From assembly GCF_022814865.1 (NCBI RefSeq), contig NZ_JAKVRD010000006.1, positions 1 to 64,000 on the forward strand: DNA of 64,000 nt, written 5' to 3'. The notes beneath the pieces were generated by a model, which did no database searches, was not told where the DNA came from, and saw only the letters and a list, made by a program, of their open reading frames with translations. Both the position numbers and the translations under genes were made by a program. Source of the stretch: Shimia aestuarii. GTDB taxonomy: Bacteria > Pseudomonadota > Alphaproteobacteria > Rhodobacterales > Rhodobacteraceae. Shown one piece after another: positions 26,941 through 36,061 of this stretch (positions are counted from its first letter, which is position 1; every line of letters begins with the position of its first letter).

Positions 26941-29283
26941 ATGGCAGTCTTGCGTCGGGTTCTTGGAAGTCTGTGCGTCGTCTTGTTGCTGGGCGTGCAG
27001 GCCGTGTTGGCCCAAGACGTCAGTGCGCAGCCGGATTTTGCGGAATGGGAACGGGTTTCTGAGCGCGCGGCCGAAGCGATCGAGGCGGGGCGGGCCTCGG
27101 AAGTCGCGATGGATTCCCTGCGCCAACAGCTTGTTGATTGGCGCAGCGAGTTCCGAAATGCGCAGAGCCGCTACTCCGTCGCCGCAAACACCACGCAAGC
27201 CAAGCTCGACACACTTGGACCAGTGCCGGAAGGCGGCGACAGCCCGGAAGTGGAAGCCGAGCGCGCCCGGCTCGAAAAGGTGCTTGCAGAAGCCCGCGAG
27301 CCAGTGTTGCGGGCCCAGCTTGCCGAGACAGAGGCGACAGAGCTGATTGAGGGGGTCGATTCAGTCGTGCAAGGGCGACGCACGGCACGGCTCTTGGAGC
27401 GTGGGCCGACACCGCTCAACCCGGTGTACTGGACCGGGGCGCTTCTGGCTCTGCAACAGACCAATACGCTTATCCTCAACGAATTGCGCACTGCGTGGGA
27501 TTATGAATGGCGCACAGGCGACCTCCAGAAGAACCTGCCACGGGTGATCGCGCTTTTGATTGTCGGGGTCGTCCTGATCCTGTTCGGGCGCCGCTGGACC
27601 GAGAACGCCCAAGCGCTTGTGCGACGCGATCAGATGTCGGGGCGGCGTTGGATTCTTGGGCTCGCGGTATCGTTCGGGCATCTTGTGCTGCCGCTTGCCG
27701 GTGTGATGATTTTGGTCGAGGCGTTCTATGCCAGCGATCTTGCAGGCATTCGGGGCGATATTATCCTGTCGATCCTGCCGGAAGCCGCGTTTGTCCTGTT
27801 ATTTCCAATCTGGCTTGGCCGTCGGGTCTTTCCTTATGAGAGCGAAGATGGGTCTATCCTTCTTTTGAACGACGAACATCGCCGGGAAGGTCGGGCGCTT
27901 TCGGTGGCGACGGGGATCATCCTTGCCTTCTCGCTCTTGCTTCAGGCGATTTCAGGCTTCGAAACCTGGACGGCGGGAACGCGGGCGGTGTTGATTTTCC
28001 CGCTGATCGTGTTGGCGGCGGGCGTCATGGTGCGGATGGCGCGTCTTTTGCGGGTGCATATCAGCGGACGCGACACCGACCTAGGCGAGGAAGATATCCC
28101 CGGCGCCAACCTGCAGCTTATGCGGCTTGTCGCGCTTGGCTATCAGCTTGCTGCGGTGCTTGGGGTGCTTCTCGCGGTCGCTGGCTATAGCAGCGCGGCT
28201 GTGGCGCTTGTGTTTCCGACCATCTACACGCTGCAATTCCTTGGGTTCCTGGTGATCCTGCATCGCGGGTTGGTGCGGGTGTTCTCGGTCTTGGCGGGCT
28301 TGAGTGCGGAAACCGGCGAAGGGACGCTTTGGTCGGTGTTGCTTGGCTTTGCCATTTCGATAGCGGCGGTGCCTGTGGTGCTCTTGATCTGGGGCGCACG
28401 CAGCCAGCAACTTGCCGAATGGGCAGCGCTGATCGGGCAGGGGCTTCGGGTTGGGGAAGTCACGATTTCGCCAATGCAGCTCGTGATCTTCTTTGCGGTG
28501 TTCGGGATTGGCTATGCGATCACGCGGCTCCTGCAGGGGACGCTCAAGAACTCGGTCCTGCCACGCACAAAGATCGACGTCGGGGGGCAAAATGCCATTG
28601 TCTCCGGCGTCGGATATGTCGGCCTCACCATTGCGGCGCTGATTGCGATTCATAACACCGGGATCGACCTCGGCTCGATCGCGCTTGTCGCCTCGGCGCT
28701 TTCGGTTGGCATCGGTTTCGGCCTGCAGACCATCGTGTCAAACTTCGTCAGCGGTATCATCCTGTTGATTGAGCGTCCCATCGCTGAGGGCGATTGGATC
28801 GAGGTTGGCGGGCAGATGGGCTATGTGCGCGATATCTCGGTCCGCTCGACCCGGATAGAGACCTTCGACCGCACCGATGTTATTATCCCAAACAGCGACC
28901 TCGTTGCTGGTACGGTCACCAACTACACGCGTGGGAACACCGTGGGCCGGGTCATCGTGCCGGTGGGCGTTGCCTATGGCACCGAGCCGCGCAAAGTCGA
29001 GGCCATCTTGCTTGAGATCGCGCGGGCACATCCGATGGTGCTTGCCAATCCAGAACCCTATGTGGTGTTCCAAGGGTTCGGTGCGAGTTCGATGGATTTC
29101 GAGATCCGCGCCATCCTGCGGGATGTGAACTGGGTTCTGAATGTGCGCTCTGAAATGAATTACAAGATTGCGGAGCGGTTCATGGAAGAAGGGATCGAAA
29201 TTCCCTTCCCGCAACAGGATATCTGGCTGCGCAATGCCAAGGCGCTGCGCACGGACGAAGATGAAGGGAAAGACGACGCATGA
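26941..29283 (+). CDS. Large mechanosensitive channel (DUF3772 / MscS domain)
   Basis: A 780-residue MscK-like channel. A signal peptide (about residues 1-25) precedes a periplasmic coiled-coil domain of the DUF3772 type (to about 200). About ten membrane helices follow, and the MscS core starts near residue 560: the pore helix region IALVASALSVGIGFGLQTIVS and the beta domain with LLIERPIAEGDWIEVGG. Such channels open on membrane tension to relieve osmotic stress. It is eight bases behind cysK and overlaps the AlaX-like gene by four bases, so all three are probably one transcript. Confidence 0.93.
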   Translation: MAVLRRVLGSLCVVLLLGVQAVLAQDVSAQPDFAEWERVSERAAEAIEAGRASEVAMDSLRQQLVDWRSEFRNAQSRYSVAANTTQAKLDTLGPVPEGGDSPEVEAERARLEKVLAEAREPVLRAQLAETEATELIEGVDSVVQGRRTARLLERGPTPLNPVYWTGALLALQQTNTLILNELRTAWDYEWRTGDLQKNLPRVIALLIVGVVLILFGRRWTENAQALVRRDQMSGRRWILGLAVSFGHLVLPLAGVMILVEAFYASDLAGIRGDIILSILPEAAFVLLFPIWLGRRVFPYESEDGSILLLNDEHRREGRALSVATGIILAFSLLLQAISGFETWTAGTRAVLIFPLIVLAAGVMVRMARLLRVHISGRDTDLGEEDIPGANLQLMRLVALGYQLAAVLGVLLAVAGYSSAAVALVFPTIYTLQFLGFLVILHRGLVRVFSVLAGLSAETGEGTLWSVLLGFAISIAAVPVVLLIWGARSQQLAEWAALIGQGLRVGEVTISPMQLVIFFAVFGIGYAITRLLQGTLKNSVLPRTKIDVGGQNAIVSGVGYVGLTIAALIAIHNTGIDLGSIALVASALSVGIGFGLQTIVSNFVSGIILLIERPIAEGDWIEVGGQMGYVRDISVRSTRIETFDRTDVIIPNSDLVAGTVTNYTRGNTVGRVIVPVGVAYGTEPRKVEAILLEIARAHPMVLANPEPYVVFQGFGASSMDFEIRAILRDVNWVLNVRSEMNYKIAERFMEEGIEIPFPQQDIWLRNAKALRTDEDEGKDDA

Positions 29284-29999
29284 GCGAGCTGCTTTTTCGC
29301 GAGGACGCGTATCTGCGCGACGCTGAGGCGCGGGTCACGTCCCATACGGCCGAAGGCGGGATCGTGCTCGACAAAACGGTGTTCTACCCCACGGGCGGCG
29401 GCCAGCCGGGCGACAGTGGCAAGCTTCGCTGGGCGGGTGGCAGTGTGTCGATCGCGACGGCGGTCAAGGCCGGGCACGACGACGTGGCGCTTGTGCCAGC
29501 AGAGCCCGTGCCCCTGCCTCCGGTAGGGGCCGTGGTCCAACAAGAGATCGATTGGGAACGACGGCATCGACACATGCGGGTCCATACGGCGCTGCACCTG
29601 TTGTCGGTGGTCATTCCCTTGCCTGTGACCGGTGGCAGTATCTCAGCCGAGAAAGGCCGGCTCGATTTCAATATGCCAGACGCCCCGGACTCTCCCGAGG
29701 CGCTTCAGGAGGCGCTCAACGCACTGATTGAGCGTGATCTCGTCGTGCATGAGAAATGGATCAGCGCCGAAGAACTCGCCGCCAATCCGGGCCTTGTGAA
29801 GACCATGTCGGTACAGCCCCCGACGGGGAGCGGCGATGTGCGTCTCGTGGCGATTGGAAAGGGCGCGCGACAAGTCGATTTGCAACCCTGTGGCGGCACG
29901 CATGTCGCGCGCACCTCAGAGATCGGCGGGGTCCGGATCGGCAAGATCGAGAACAAGGGCCGGCAGAACCGCCGGGTAAATCTCCATCTTGAGAATTAA
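29280..29999 (+). CDS. AlaX-type alanyl-tRNA editing protein
   Basis: A 239-residue free-standing editing domain that removes Ser or Gly from mischarged tRNA-Ala. The zinc motif is HTALHLLSVV (HxxxH at about residues 101-105) plus CGGTH at about 204-208. The N-terminus YPTGGGQPGDSGKL is the usual substrate-side loop. Its start overlaps the channel gene stop (ATGA), showing translational coupling with an unrelated gene. A tRNA-Ser gene lies just downstream. Length matches AlaX-M type proteins. Confidence 0.92.
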   Translation: MSELLFREDAYLRDAEARVTSHTAEGGIVLDKTVFYPTGGGQPGDSGKLRWAGGSVSIATAVKAGHDDVALVPAEPVPLPPVGAVVQQEIDWERRHRHMRVHTALHLLSVVIPLPVTGGSISAEKGRLDFNMPDAPDSPEALQEALNALIERDLVVHEKWISAEELAANPGLVKTMSVQPPTGSGDVRLVAIGKGARQVDLQPCGGTHVARTSEIGGVRIGKIENKGRQNRRVNLHLEN

Positions 30000-30051
30000 A
30001 GCGTTTTGCCTCTTGCAAGCCCCTGCCGGGTAACGTTAAAGAGCGCAGCAC

Positions 30052-30141
30052 GGAGCGGTGGCCGAGTGGTCGAAGGCGCACGCCTGGAAAGTGTGTAGGC
30101 GGGAGACCGTCTCCAGGGTTCGAATCCCTGTCGCTCCGCCA
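30052..30141 (+). tRNA. tRNA-Ser (anticodon GGA)
   Basis: A 90-nt cloverleaf with a long variable arm as expected for Ser: acceptor GGAGCGG..., anticodon loop CTGGAAA (GGA), variable arm GTGTGTAGGCGGGAGACCGT, T-loop GTTCGAATCC and encoded CCA at 30139-30141. Confidence 0.97.
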
Positions 30142-30651
30142 TTTTCCACCTTTCGCAGTCAAGGTGCCGTGCAGGCGCGGATCTCCGAGCGAAGTCTATC
30201 GCTTGGGTATTGCCAAAGAAGACCGGATTGAGGTGGGCAGGGCAATCTCGTAGCGTTCTGCCATGGCTAAGCTCTCCACATTTAAGCAATTAGGAACCCG
30301 TCCCGAGATCATCCGTTTGGTGGTAAATCACTCAGGTGAGAACGCGCGATGTTGCGCTTCCGACGGTTCTTCCATCTACGACCTATTCAGCTTGGAGCGC
30401 AGTCATTCTTCTAGGTCAGATAATAGGCAGCAGCACCGTCGTACTTCTTGAGAGGCGCGGGCGTCTTGCGGGGTGACCCAATCGTTGTCTTGGCAAAAGA
30501 GACTGCTTCGCATTGGCCTGATGGCACCTTGCAACCTTGTTTTCCGCGGGCTTGCAGGCGATTGCGGCCGTTTGCCGGAAATCCCTCTACTGAAACCGGA
30601 AAGTTTGGGGGCGCGGCTAGGATGTTTCGAACCAGTATGACGTCGATCAAA
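30142..30651. other. Non-coding stretch behind tRNA-Ser
   Basis: About 510 bases without a supported gene. Short frames exist on both strands but none has a ribosome site or a recognised motif. A minus-strand frame running from inside the HAD gene to 30411 ends in a proline-rich tail and might be a decayed gene. tRNA 3' flanks are common integration sites, so an old insertion scar is possible. Confidence 0.4.
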
Positions 30652-31275
30652 TCAGCCCGTGTAAGACCAAAGCTGCATTGCGATGGCTTGGATCTCATCC
30701 GGAGACCCAGCCATGAAAGTGGCGCCTTGAGACAGGAGTTTTTCTGGCGACTGCCACCCCCAAGTGACACCGATGGAGGCAATGCCTGCGGTGGCGGCCG
30801 CTTTGACATCGCTCACCCCGTCACCCACCAGAGCAATGGGCCTGAAGTGCCCCTCGCGTCGTAACGACATGATCTTTTCGGCCTTGGTTCCGGGCTCTGA
30901 ACGAGAAAGAAGGACGGAAATGCAGTCCGTGATGTCATTGGCTGTGAGAAAGCGTTCGATGAACCCTTTTGGGGAGGCCGATAGAATGCCCACAGGTATC
31001 TCTGTCGAGATGTTTTTCAGTGTGTCGATGATACTGGCAAATGCCGGTGCGGTATCACTCCGTTTTCCAAGAAACGCGGTGGCATCGGCGGCGAAGCCAG
31101 CGGGGCAAAGCCCAAGCGTTTCGGCGAGTGCTTCGAACGTAACATGTTCAAGCTCGGCGAAAGGGTTGGCTGGCAGGTTGCCCTGATACCCCTGACACCG
31201 CGCGGCACGGGTGCAAATGTCAGTGTAGATTTGCAGAGAGTCGGCCATCACGCCATCGAAGTCGAACAGAAGCAT
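30652..31275 (-). CDS. HAD-family phosphatase
   Basis: A 207-residue haloacid-dehalogenase-fold hydrolase. Motif I is LLFDFDGVMADS with the nucleophile Asp near residue 5, motif II is GILSASPKG, and motif IV GDGVSDVKAA holds the metal-binding Asp pair. A small helical cap sits between motifs I and II, as in phosphoglycolate-phosphatase-like proteins. The substrate is unknown. It lies 97 bp behind the iron alcohol dehydrogenase gene on the same strand and could be the last gene of that operon, where it might reverse or complement the kinase step. Confidence 0.88.
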   Translation of the reverse strand: MLLFDFDGVMADSLQIYTDICTRAARCQGYQGNLPANPFAELEHVTFEALAETLGLCPAGFAADATAFLGKRSDTAPAFASIIDTLKNISTEIPVGILSASPKGFIERFLTANDITDCISVLLSRSEPGTKAEKIMSLRREGHFRPIALVGDGVSDVKAAATAGIASIGVTWGWQSPEKLLSQGATFMAGSPDEIQAIAMQLWSYTG

Positions 31276-31372
31276 CTCTTGATCCGTGGTGCCGGGAATA
31301 TTGTCGCACGGCGAGAAGCGGGGGATACTGCGCAGGCTCTCCTGGCCTGCACAGTGTCATTTTTGTCCTCAC

Positions 31373-32518
31373 TCAGAGAGCGGCTTCGAACAGGGCCGTG
31401 ACATTCATCTCGGTCAGCTCGATCGGATTGCCGCCACAGCTCGGGTCGGTCAGTGCTCCGGAAACGAGCTCTGGAATCGCGTCTTTGGTCACGCCCATCT
31501 CGGATAGCTTGCGCGGGATGGCCATGGAATCGTTCATGGCCTGCACAAAGGCGCGGAACCCGTCGAACCCTCCGTCGATGCCGAGATAGGCCGCCGCCAA
31601 GTCGAACCGGTCGGCAATCGCGGGCGCATTGAACTCAAGCACCGCCGGCATGCACACCGCGTTGGTGGTGCCATGATGGGTGTTAAAGTGCGCCCCGATC
31701 GGGTGGCTCATCGCGTGAATGGCGCCGAGGCCCTTCTGAAACGCCGTCGCGCCCATCGCCGCGGCACTCATCATCTGTGCGCGTGCTTCAAGATCGTTGC
31801 CATCCTCGTAAGCGCGGGGCAGATACTCTTTCACCAAACGCATCCCTTCGAGGGCGATACCCTGACTCATCGGGTGGTAATGCGGGCTCGAGAACGCTTC
31901 GACACAATGGGCAAAGGCGTCCAGACCCGTGCCTGCAGTGATGAACTTCGGCATACCCACGGTCAGTTCGGGATCGCAGATTACGACACCCGGCAAGACT
32001 TTGGGGTGGAAGATGATCTTTTTCGCGTGGGTTTCGGAATTGGTAATCACGCTGGCGCGCCCGACTTCCGAACCGGTTCCGGCCGTGGTCGGGACAGCGA
32101 TGATCGGAGCAATGACATCCGCATCTGCGCGCGTCCACCAATCGCCGATATCCTCGAAATCCCAGATTGGGCGGGTTTGACCGGCCATGAAGGCCACCAT
32201 CTTGCCCAGATCGAGGCCCGAGCCGCCGCCGAATGCGATAACCCCGTCGTGGCCGCCAGCGTTGTAGGCCGCAACACCGGCTTCGAGATTGGTTTCGTTC
32301 GGGTTCGGATCCACGTCGGCGAACAGACCGCGACCAAGCCCTGCGGCCTCCATGATGTTGAGGGTGTCCTGCGTGATTGGAAGATCGGCCAGACCGCGAT
32401 CCGTGACAAGCAGAGGATTTTTCATGCCGAGGGCCGCGCAGGCCTCTGGCAGTTCCTTGATCCGGCCGGCGCCGAACTTGATGTTGGTCGGGTAAGACCA
32501 GTTTCCAACAAGAGACAT
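31373..32518 (-). CDS. Iron-containing alcohol dehydrogenase
   Basis: A 381-residue group III alcohol dehydrogenase. The NAD loop GGGSGLDLGKM is at about residue 97, PTTAGTGSEVGR at about 140, and the metal ligands lie in TGLDAFAHCVEAF and in MSHPIGAHFNTHHGTTNA. It would oxidise an alcohol to an aldehyde. The aldehyde dehydrogenase gene is directly upstream in the operon (41 bp gap), so the pair should carry an alcohol to the acid. In the pathway proposed here the alcohol is a gamma-glutamylated amino alcohol; that is inference from gene order. Confidence 0.94.
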   Translation of the reverse strand: MSLVGNWSYPTNIKFGAGRIKELPEACAALGMKNPLLVTDRGLADLPITQDTLNIMEAAGLGRGLFADVDPNPNETNLEAGVAAYNAGGHDGVIAFGGGSGLDLGKMVAFMAGQTRPIWDFEDIGDWWTRADADVIAPIIAVPTTAGTGSEVGRASVITNSETHAKKIIFHPKVLPGVVICDPELTVGMPKFITAGTGLDAFAHCVEAFSSPHYHPMSQGIALEGMRLVKEYLPRAYEDGNDLEARAQMMSAAAMGATAFQKGLGAIHAMSHPIGAHFNTHHGTTNAVCMPAVLEFNAPAIADRFDLAAAYLGIDGGFDGFRAFVQAMNDSMAIPRKLSEMGVTKDAIPELVSGALTDPSCGGNPIELTEMNVTALFEAAL

Positions 32519-32559
32519 GTGGTGTTTCCTTTAATATCCCAGAGACCCGTGACAGGGGC

Positions 32560-33936
32560 TCAGGCAGTGACTTTCTTGAGGTGGTAGCTCTTGGGGCGGG
32601 TCAGGTTGTGATACCCGATGACCGAGAGCCCCCCACCACGGCCGGTATTCTTGCAACCGGTCCAGCACAGTCCCGGATCAAGATAATCGGCGCGGTTCAT
32701 GAAAACCGTGCCGGTTTCGATCCGGTCTCCCACACGCGCGGCACGGTCGATATCGCGGGTCCAAAGGGATGCGGTCAGTCCGAACTCGCTATCGTTCATC
32801 AGCTCGATGGCTTCCTCGTCGGAGGTCACTTTCATGATCCCCACAACCGGTCCGAAGCTCTCCTCGCGCATGACGCGCATGTCGTGCGTGACATTGGTCA
32901 GGATCTGCGGCGTCAGGTAGGCCCCGCCCTCATCCGCGGGCATGGTGTCGATATGGGGCACGGCGCCAGCGGCGACGGCTTCGTCGATCTGGGCACGCAC
33001 TTCCTTCGCAAAACGCGTGTTGGCCATCGGGCCGATTGTCGTATCGGGGTCCAGAGGATTGCCCAGTTTCATCGCTTGCACGATCGCCACGGCCTTGTCG
33101 ACAAAGGCGTCGTAGAGGCTTTCGTGCACATAGATCCGTTCAATCCCGCAGCAGCACTGTCCGGAATTGAACATGGCCCCGTCGATCAGCGTGTCGACGG
33201 CGGCCTCTAGGTCGGCGTCGTCCATCACATATCCCGGATCCTTGCCGCCCAGTTCCGTACCAACTCCGGTAAAGGTGCCTGCTGCCGCATGTTCCATAGC
33301 GCGTCCGCCACCGACGGAGCCGGTGAAGTTCACGAAGTCGAACGCGTTGGCCGAAATAAGGTCGGTTGTCACGTCATGATCGAGAAAGAGGTTTTGGAAC
33401 ACGTCGGTCGGAACGCCAGCCGCGTGGAAAGCAGCCGCCATGCGCTCGCCCGCCAACAGCGTCTGGGAGGCGTGCTTCAGGATCACGGTATTGCCCGCGA
33501 TTAGGGCCGGTGCCACCGTGTTGATCGCAGTCATGTAGGGGTAGTTCCAAGGCGCGACCACAAACACAACGCCATGCGGGAGACGTTTGATATAGCGTTT
33601 GAAGGTGTCGTCCTCGCCCACTGCGATATCCGCGAGCGCTTCCTTTGCAATGGTCGCCATGTGGCTTGCGCGTTCCTCGAAGCCGCCAAACTCGCCGCCA
33701 TAGCGGACGGGGCGACCCATCATATGGGCCAGTTCCGGCACGATCTCGTCATTCATAGCGCCAACGGCGGCCACACCGTCCATCACCAGCTCGGTCCGTT
33801 CTGCGAGAGACCGTGCTGCCCATGCCTTTTGTGCGGCGCGCGCGCGGACCACCGCGTCGGTCGCCGCCTCAAGCGAAAGGGTCGGACGTTCGGCGAAAAC
33901 CGATCCGTCTATCGGGGAGATACATTTCAATGTCAT
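32560..33936 (-). CDS. Aldehyde dehydrogenase family protein
   Basis: A 458-residue NAD(P)-dependent aldehyde dehydrogenase. It shows VVAPWNYPYMTAINTVAPAL, FTGSVGGGRAMEHAA, the general base Glu in ELGGKDPGYVMDDADL and the catalytic Cys within NSGQCCCGIERIYV at about residue 260. Close in type to succinate-semialdehyde and gamma-glutamyl-aldehyde dehydrogenases. It lies five bases behind the glutamine-synthetase-like gene, which supports a gamma-glutamylated aldehyde as substrate, as in the Puu pathway for putrescine. Confidence 0.94.
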   Translation of the reverse strand: MTLKCISPIDGSVFAERPTLSLEAATDAVVRARAAQKAWAARSLAERTELVMDGVAAVGAMNDEIVPELAHMMGRPVRYGGEFGGFEERASHMATIAKEALADIAVGEDDTFKRYIKRLPHGVVFVVAPWNYPYMTAINTVAPALIAGNTVILKHASQTLLAGERMAAAFHAAGVPTDVFQNLFLDHDVTTDLISANAFDFVNFTGSVGGGRAMEHAAAGTFTGVGTELGGKDPGYVMDDADLEAAVDTLIDGAMFNSGQCCCGIERIYVHESLYDAFVDKAVAIVQAMKLGNPLDPDTTIGPMANTRFAKEVRAQIDEAVAAGAVPHIDTMPADEGGAYLTPQILTNVTHDMRVMREESFGPVVGIMKVTSDEEAIELMNDSEFGLTASLWTRDIDRAARVGDRIETGTVFMNRADYLDPGLCWTGCKNTGRGGGLSVIGYHNLTRPKSYHLKKVTA

Positions 33937-33941
33937 TTGTG

Positions 33942-35306
33942 TCAGGCTTTCTCAAACCCGCGCGCGACTTCCCAGTCGGTCACGACGCGGTCGTATTCTT
34001 CTTGTTCGACTTCGGCGGCACGGGTGTAGTGATCTACCACCCAATCACCCAAGGCAGTGCGCAGCATGTCCGACTTGCGCAGGGACTCGGTCGCGGCGCG
34101 CAGGGTGTAGGGCACATCGGCGACATCCTGCATAGAGTAGAGGTCACCGGAGACCGGCTCGGGGCACGCAAGGCCTTCTTCTATCCCGGCCAGTCCAGCG
34201 GCCAGTTGGGCAGCGCAGGCGAGGTAGGGGTTAATGTCCGATCCCGGAATACGGCACTCGATCCGCACACCCTTGGTGTCTTCTCCGACAAGACGGAAAC
34301 CAGCAGTGCGGTTGTCAACGGACCACGCGCTTTTCGTGGGGGCGAAGGTGCCGGGCACAAACCGTTTGTAGCTGTTTACATATGGCGCCAAGAACACCAT
34401 GCCGTCGGCGGCGTATTTGATCAGACCCGCCACGTAGCTGCCCATGAGGTCGGACATGCAGCGCGGCTTGTCCGCATCATAAAACACGTTCTCGCCATCC
34501 CGGAACAGGGACTGGTGAATATGCGCGGCGCTGCCGACCTTGTCGTGGTGCCACTTGGGCAGGAAGGAGGCGGCATGGCCTTTCTGGTCCGCGATTTCCT
34601 TGATCGCCTGCTTAGAGACCGTGTGTTGATCGGCGGCCAGAAGCGCGTCTGCATACCGGATGTTCAGTTCTGCCTGACCAGCCTCGGCCTCGCCTTTTGT
34701 GTTTTCGACCGGGACGCCCGCCTCGACGAGCAGATTGCGGATCGGACGCATCACGTGCTCTTCTCGCGAGGTCTGGAGGATGTGGTAGTCCTCGTTATAT
34801 CCACCCAGCGTTTCAAGATCACGGAACCCGCTCTTGCGGATTTCATCATAGCTTTTCTCGAACAAGAAGAATTCCAGTTCGGTCGCCATATAGGGCGTCA
34901 GCCCCATCGCTTGTGCGCGCGCAACCTGTTTCTTGAGAATCTGGCGGGGCGAATGGGGGACGGGTTCGTGCGTGTGGTGGTCGATAACATCACACAGAAC
35001 CATTGCGGTGCCGTCGAGCCATGGAACACGGCGCAGCGTGCCAAGATCGGGTTTCATGACATAGTCGCCATAGCCCGCCTCCCAGCTTGTTGCTGCGTAT
35101 CCGTCAGGCGTTGCCATTTCCAGATCGGTTGCCAGCAGGTAGTTGCAGCAATGGGTTTCCTTGTGCCCGCTTTCGAGGAAATTCGAGACGTGAAACCGTT
35201 TGCCCATCAGTCGGCCCTGCATATCGACGAGGCAGACTAGGACAGTGTCGAGCGTCCCGGCCTTGGCTTCGGACGTCAGGGTGTCCAGAGAAATCAAACC
35301 GGACAT
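33942..35306 (-). CDS. Glutamine-synthetase-like gamma-glutamyl ligase
   Basis: A 454-residue member of the glutamine synthetase family, but of the branch that joins glutamate to amines other than ammonia (PuuA, GlnT, IpuC and ethanolamine-specific enzymes). The core shows ATELEFFLF, EAEAGQAELNI, the His loop AAHIHQSLF, and RIECRIPGSDINPYLA at the end. It starts within the formylglutamate-amidohydrolase-like gene (13-bp overlap) and is followed by ALDH and ADH genes. The context predicts gamma-glutamylation of a small amine such as an ethanolamine; assay needed to name it. Confidence 0.92.
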   Translation of the reverse strand: MSGLISLDTLTSEAKAGTLDTVLVCLVDMQGRLMGKRFHVSNFLESGHKETHCCNYLLATDLEMATPDGYAATSWEAGYGDYVMKPDLGTLRRVPWLDGTAMVLCDVIDHHTHEPVPHSPRQILKKQVARAQAMGLTPYMATELEFFLFEKSYDEIRKSGFRDLETLGGYNEDYHILQTSREEHVMRPIRNLLVEAGVPVENTKGEAEAGQAELNIRYADALLAADQHTVSKQAIKEIADQKGHAASFLPKWHHDKVGSAAHIHQSLFRDGENVFYDADKPRCMSDLMGSYVAGLIKYAADGMVFLAPYVNSYKRFVPGTFAPTKSAWSVDNRTAGFRLVGEDTKGVRIECRIPGSDINPYLACAAQLAAGLAGIEEGLACPEPVSGDLYSMQDVADVPYTLRAATESLRKSDMLRTALGDWVVDHYTRAAEVEQEEYDRVVTDWEVARGFEKA

Positions 35307-36061
35307 TGGCCAGCCTCCTTGTTCTTCGTAAGTGCGAGCGCTTTCAGCGCGTCGATAATGAGCGCCCCGGTATCAGTAGCGACGAGGTGTTGTTGCAGCG
35401 GTGTTGCGATCATGTCGTTGCGATACTCCAGCATGACGTTGAGCCATTTCCTCGGAAGCGCGTGGTGCTTGAGGGTATGGGTGACCCCATCTTCGGGGCC
35501 GTAGGGTTCATTGCGCGCGACCTTGAGGGAGGTGTGGTCGTGCGCCAGGTCGAGCATTTTGTCGGCAAGGGCGGTGTCTTCGTCGTTGAGGATTCCCAAT
35601 TGGACCTGGCGGGGCTGGCCGTGAAAAACCGGTGTAAAACTGTGCACCGTGACCAGAACGCCGGAGGCTCTCTGATCCAGCATCTCCGAGACGGCCTTTT
35701 CAAAGGGCCGGTACACCGTGTCGATGCGCTCGGCCCGTTGCTCTTTGGTCAGATCGCGGTTGCCTGGAATGTCGTAGATCTCTGACACTTCGCGGATGGC
35801 GGTATCTGACTCGGGCGGGCGGTTGCAGTCGTAGACCAGCCGGGAGACAGCCGATGCGACAAGAGGCGCGTCCAGTATGGCCGAGAGTTCCCGCGCCACA
35901 CCATAGGCGCCGGGGTCCCAGGCCGCATGGCTGTTGGCTGCGTCCTCCGTCAGCCCCAGCCCACCATAGCGGGCTGGTATATGCTGTGAGGCATGTTCAC
36001 ACACCAGAACGATGTCTGACGTGCCGGAGCCATTGAAAATGATAACGGGGGTGTCGTCCAT
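35294..36061 (-). CDS. N-formylglutamate amidohydrolase-like protein
   Basis: A 255-residue protein of the PF05013 family. Family features are VLVCEHASQHIPARY near the N-terminus (Glu/His metal site), SRLVYDCNRPPES, VTVHSFTPVFHGQPR and LEYRNDMI. Classic members release formate from N-formylglutamate in histidine breakdown, but no hut gene is present here. Placed beside a glutamate-amine ligase it may instead hydrolyse a gamma-glutamyl amide at the end of the pathway; this is inference. Its start shares one base with the stop of the flavoenzyme gene and its end overlaps the ligase gene. Confidence 0.9.
   Translation of the reverse strand: MDDTPVIIFNGSGTSDIVLVCEHASQHIPARYGGLGLTEDAANSHAAWDPGAYGVARELSAILDAPLVASAVSRLVYDCNRPPESDTAIREVSEIYDIPGNRDLTKEQRAERIDTVYRPFEKAVSEMLDQRASGVLVTVHSFTPVFHGQPRQVQLGILNDEDTALADKMLDLAHDHTSLKVARNEPYGPEDGVTHTLKHHALPRKWLNVMLEYRNDMIATPLQQHLVATDTGALIIDALKALALTKNKEAGQCPV

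Noticed and set aside
30411..30809. Minus-strand ORF overlapping the end of the HAD gene, with a proline-rich tail
   Set aside because: It starts inside the HAD gene in another frame, has no ribosome site and no recognised fold; possibly a decayed gene but not supportable.
33813..35240. Plus-strand ORF of 475 codons opposite the ligase and ALDH genes
   Set aside because: Shadow of the GC-rich glutamine-synthetase-like gene; no domain and no ribosome site.
35294..36061. Reading the amidohydrolase-like gene as part of histidine use (hut)
   Set aside because: No hutH, hutU, hutI or hutF gene is nearby and it overlaps a gamma-glutamyl ligase gene, so a different substrate is more likely.
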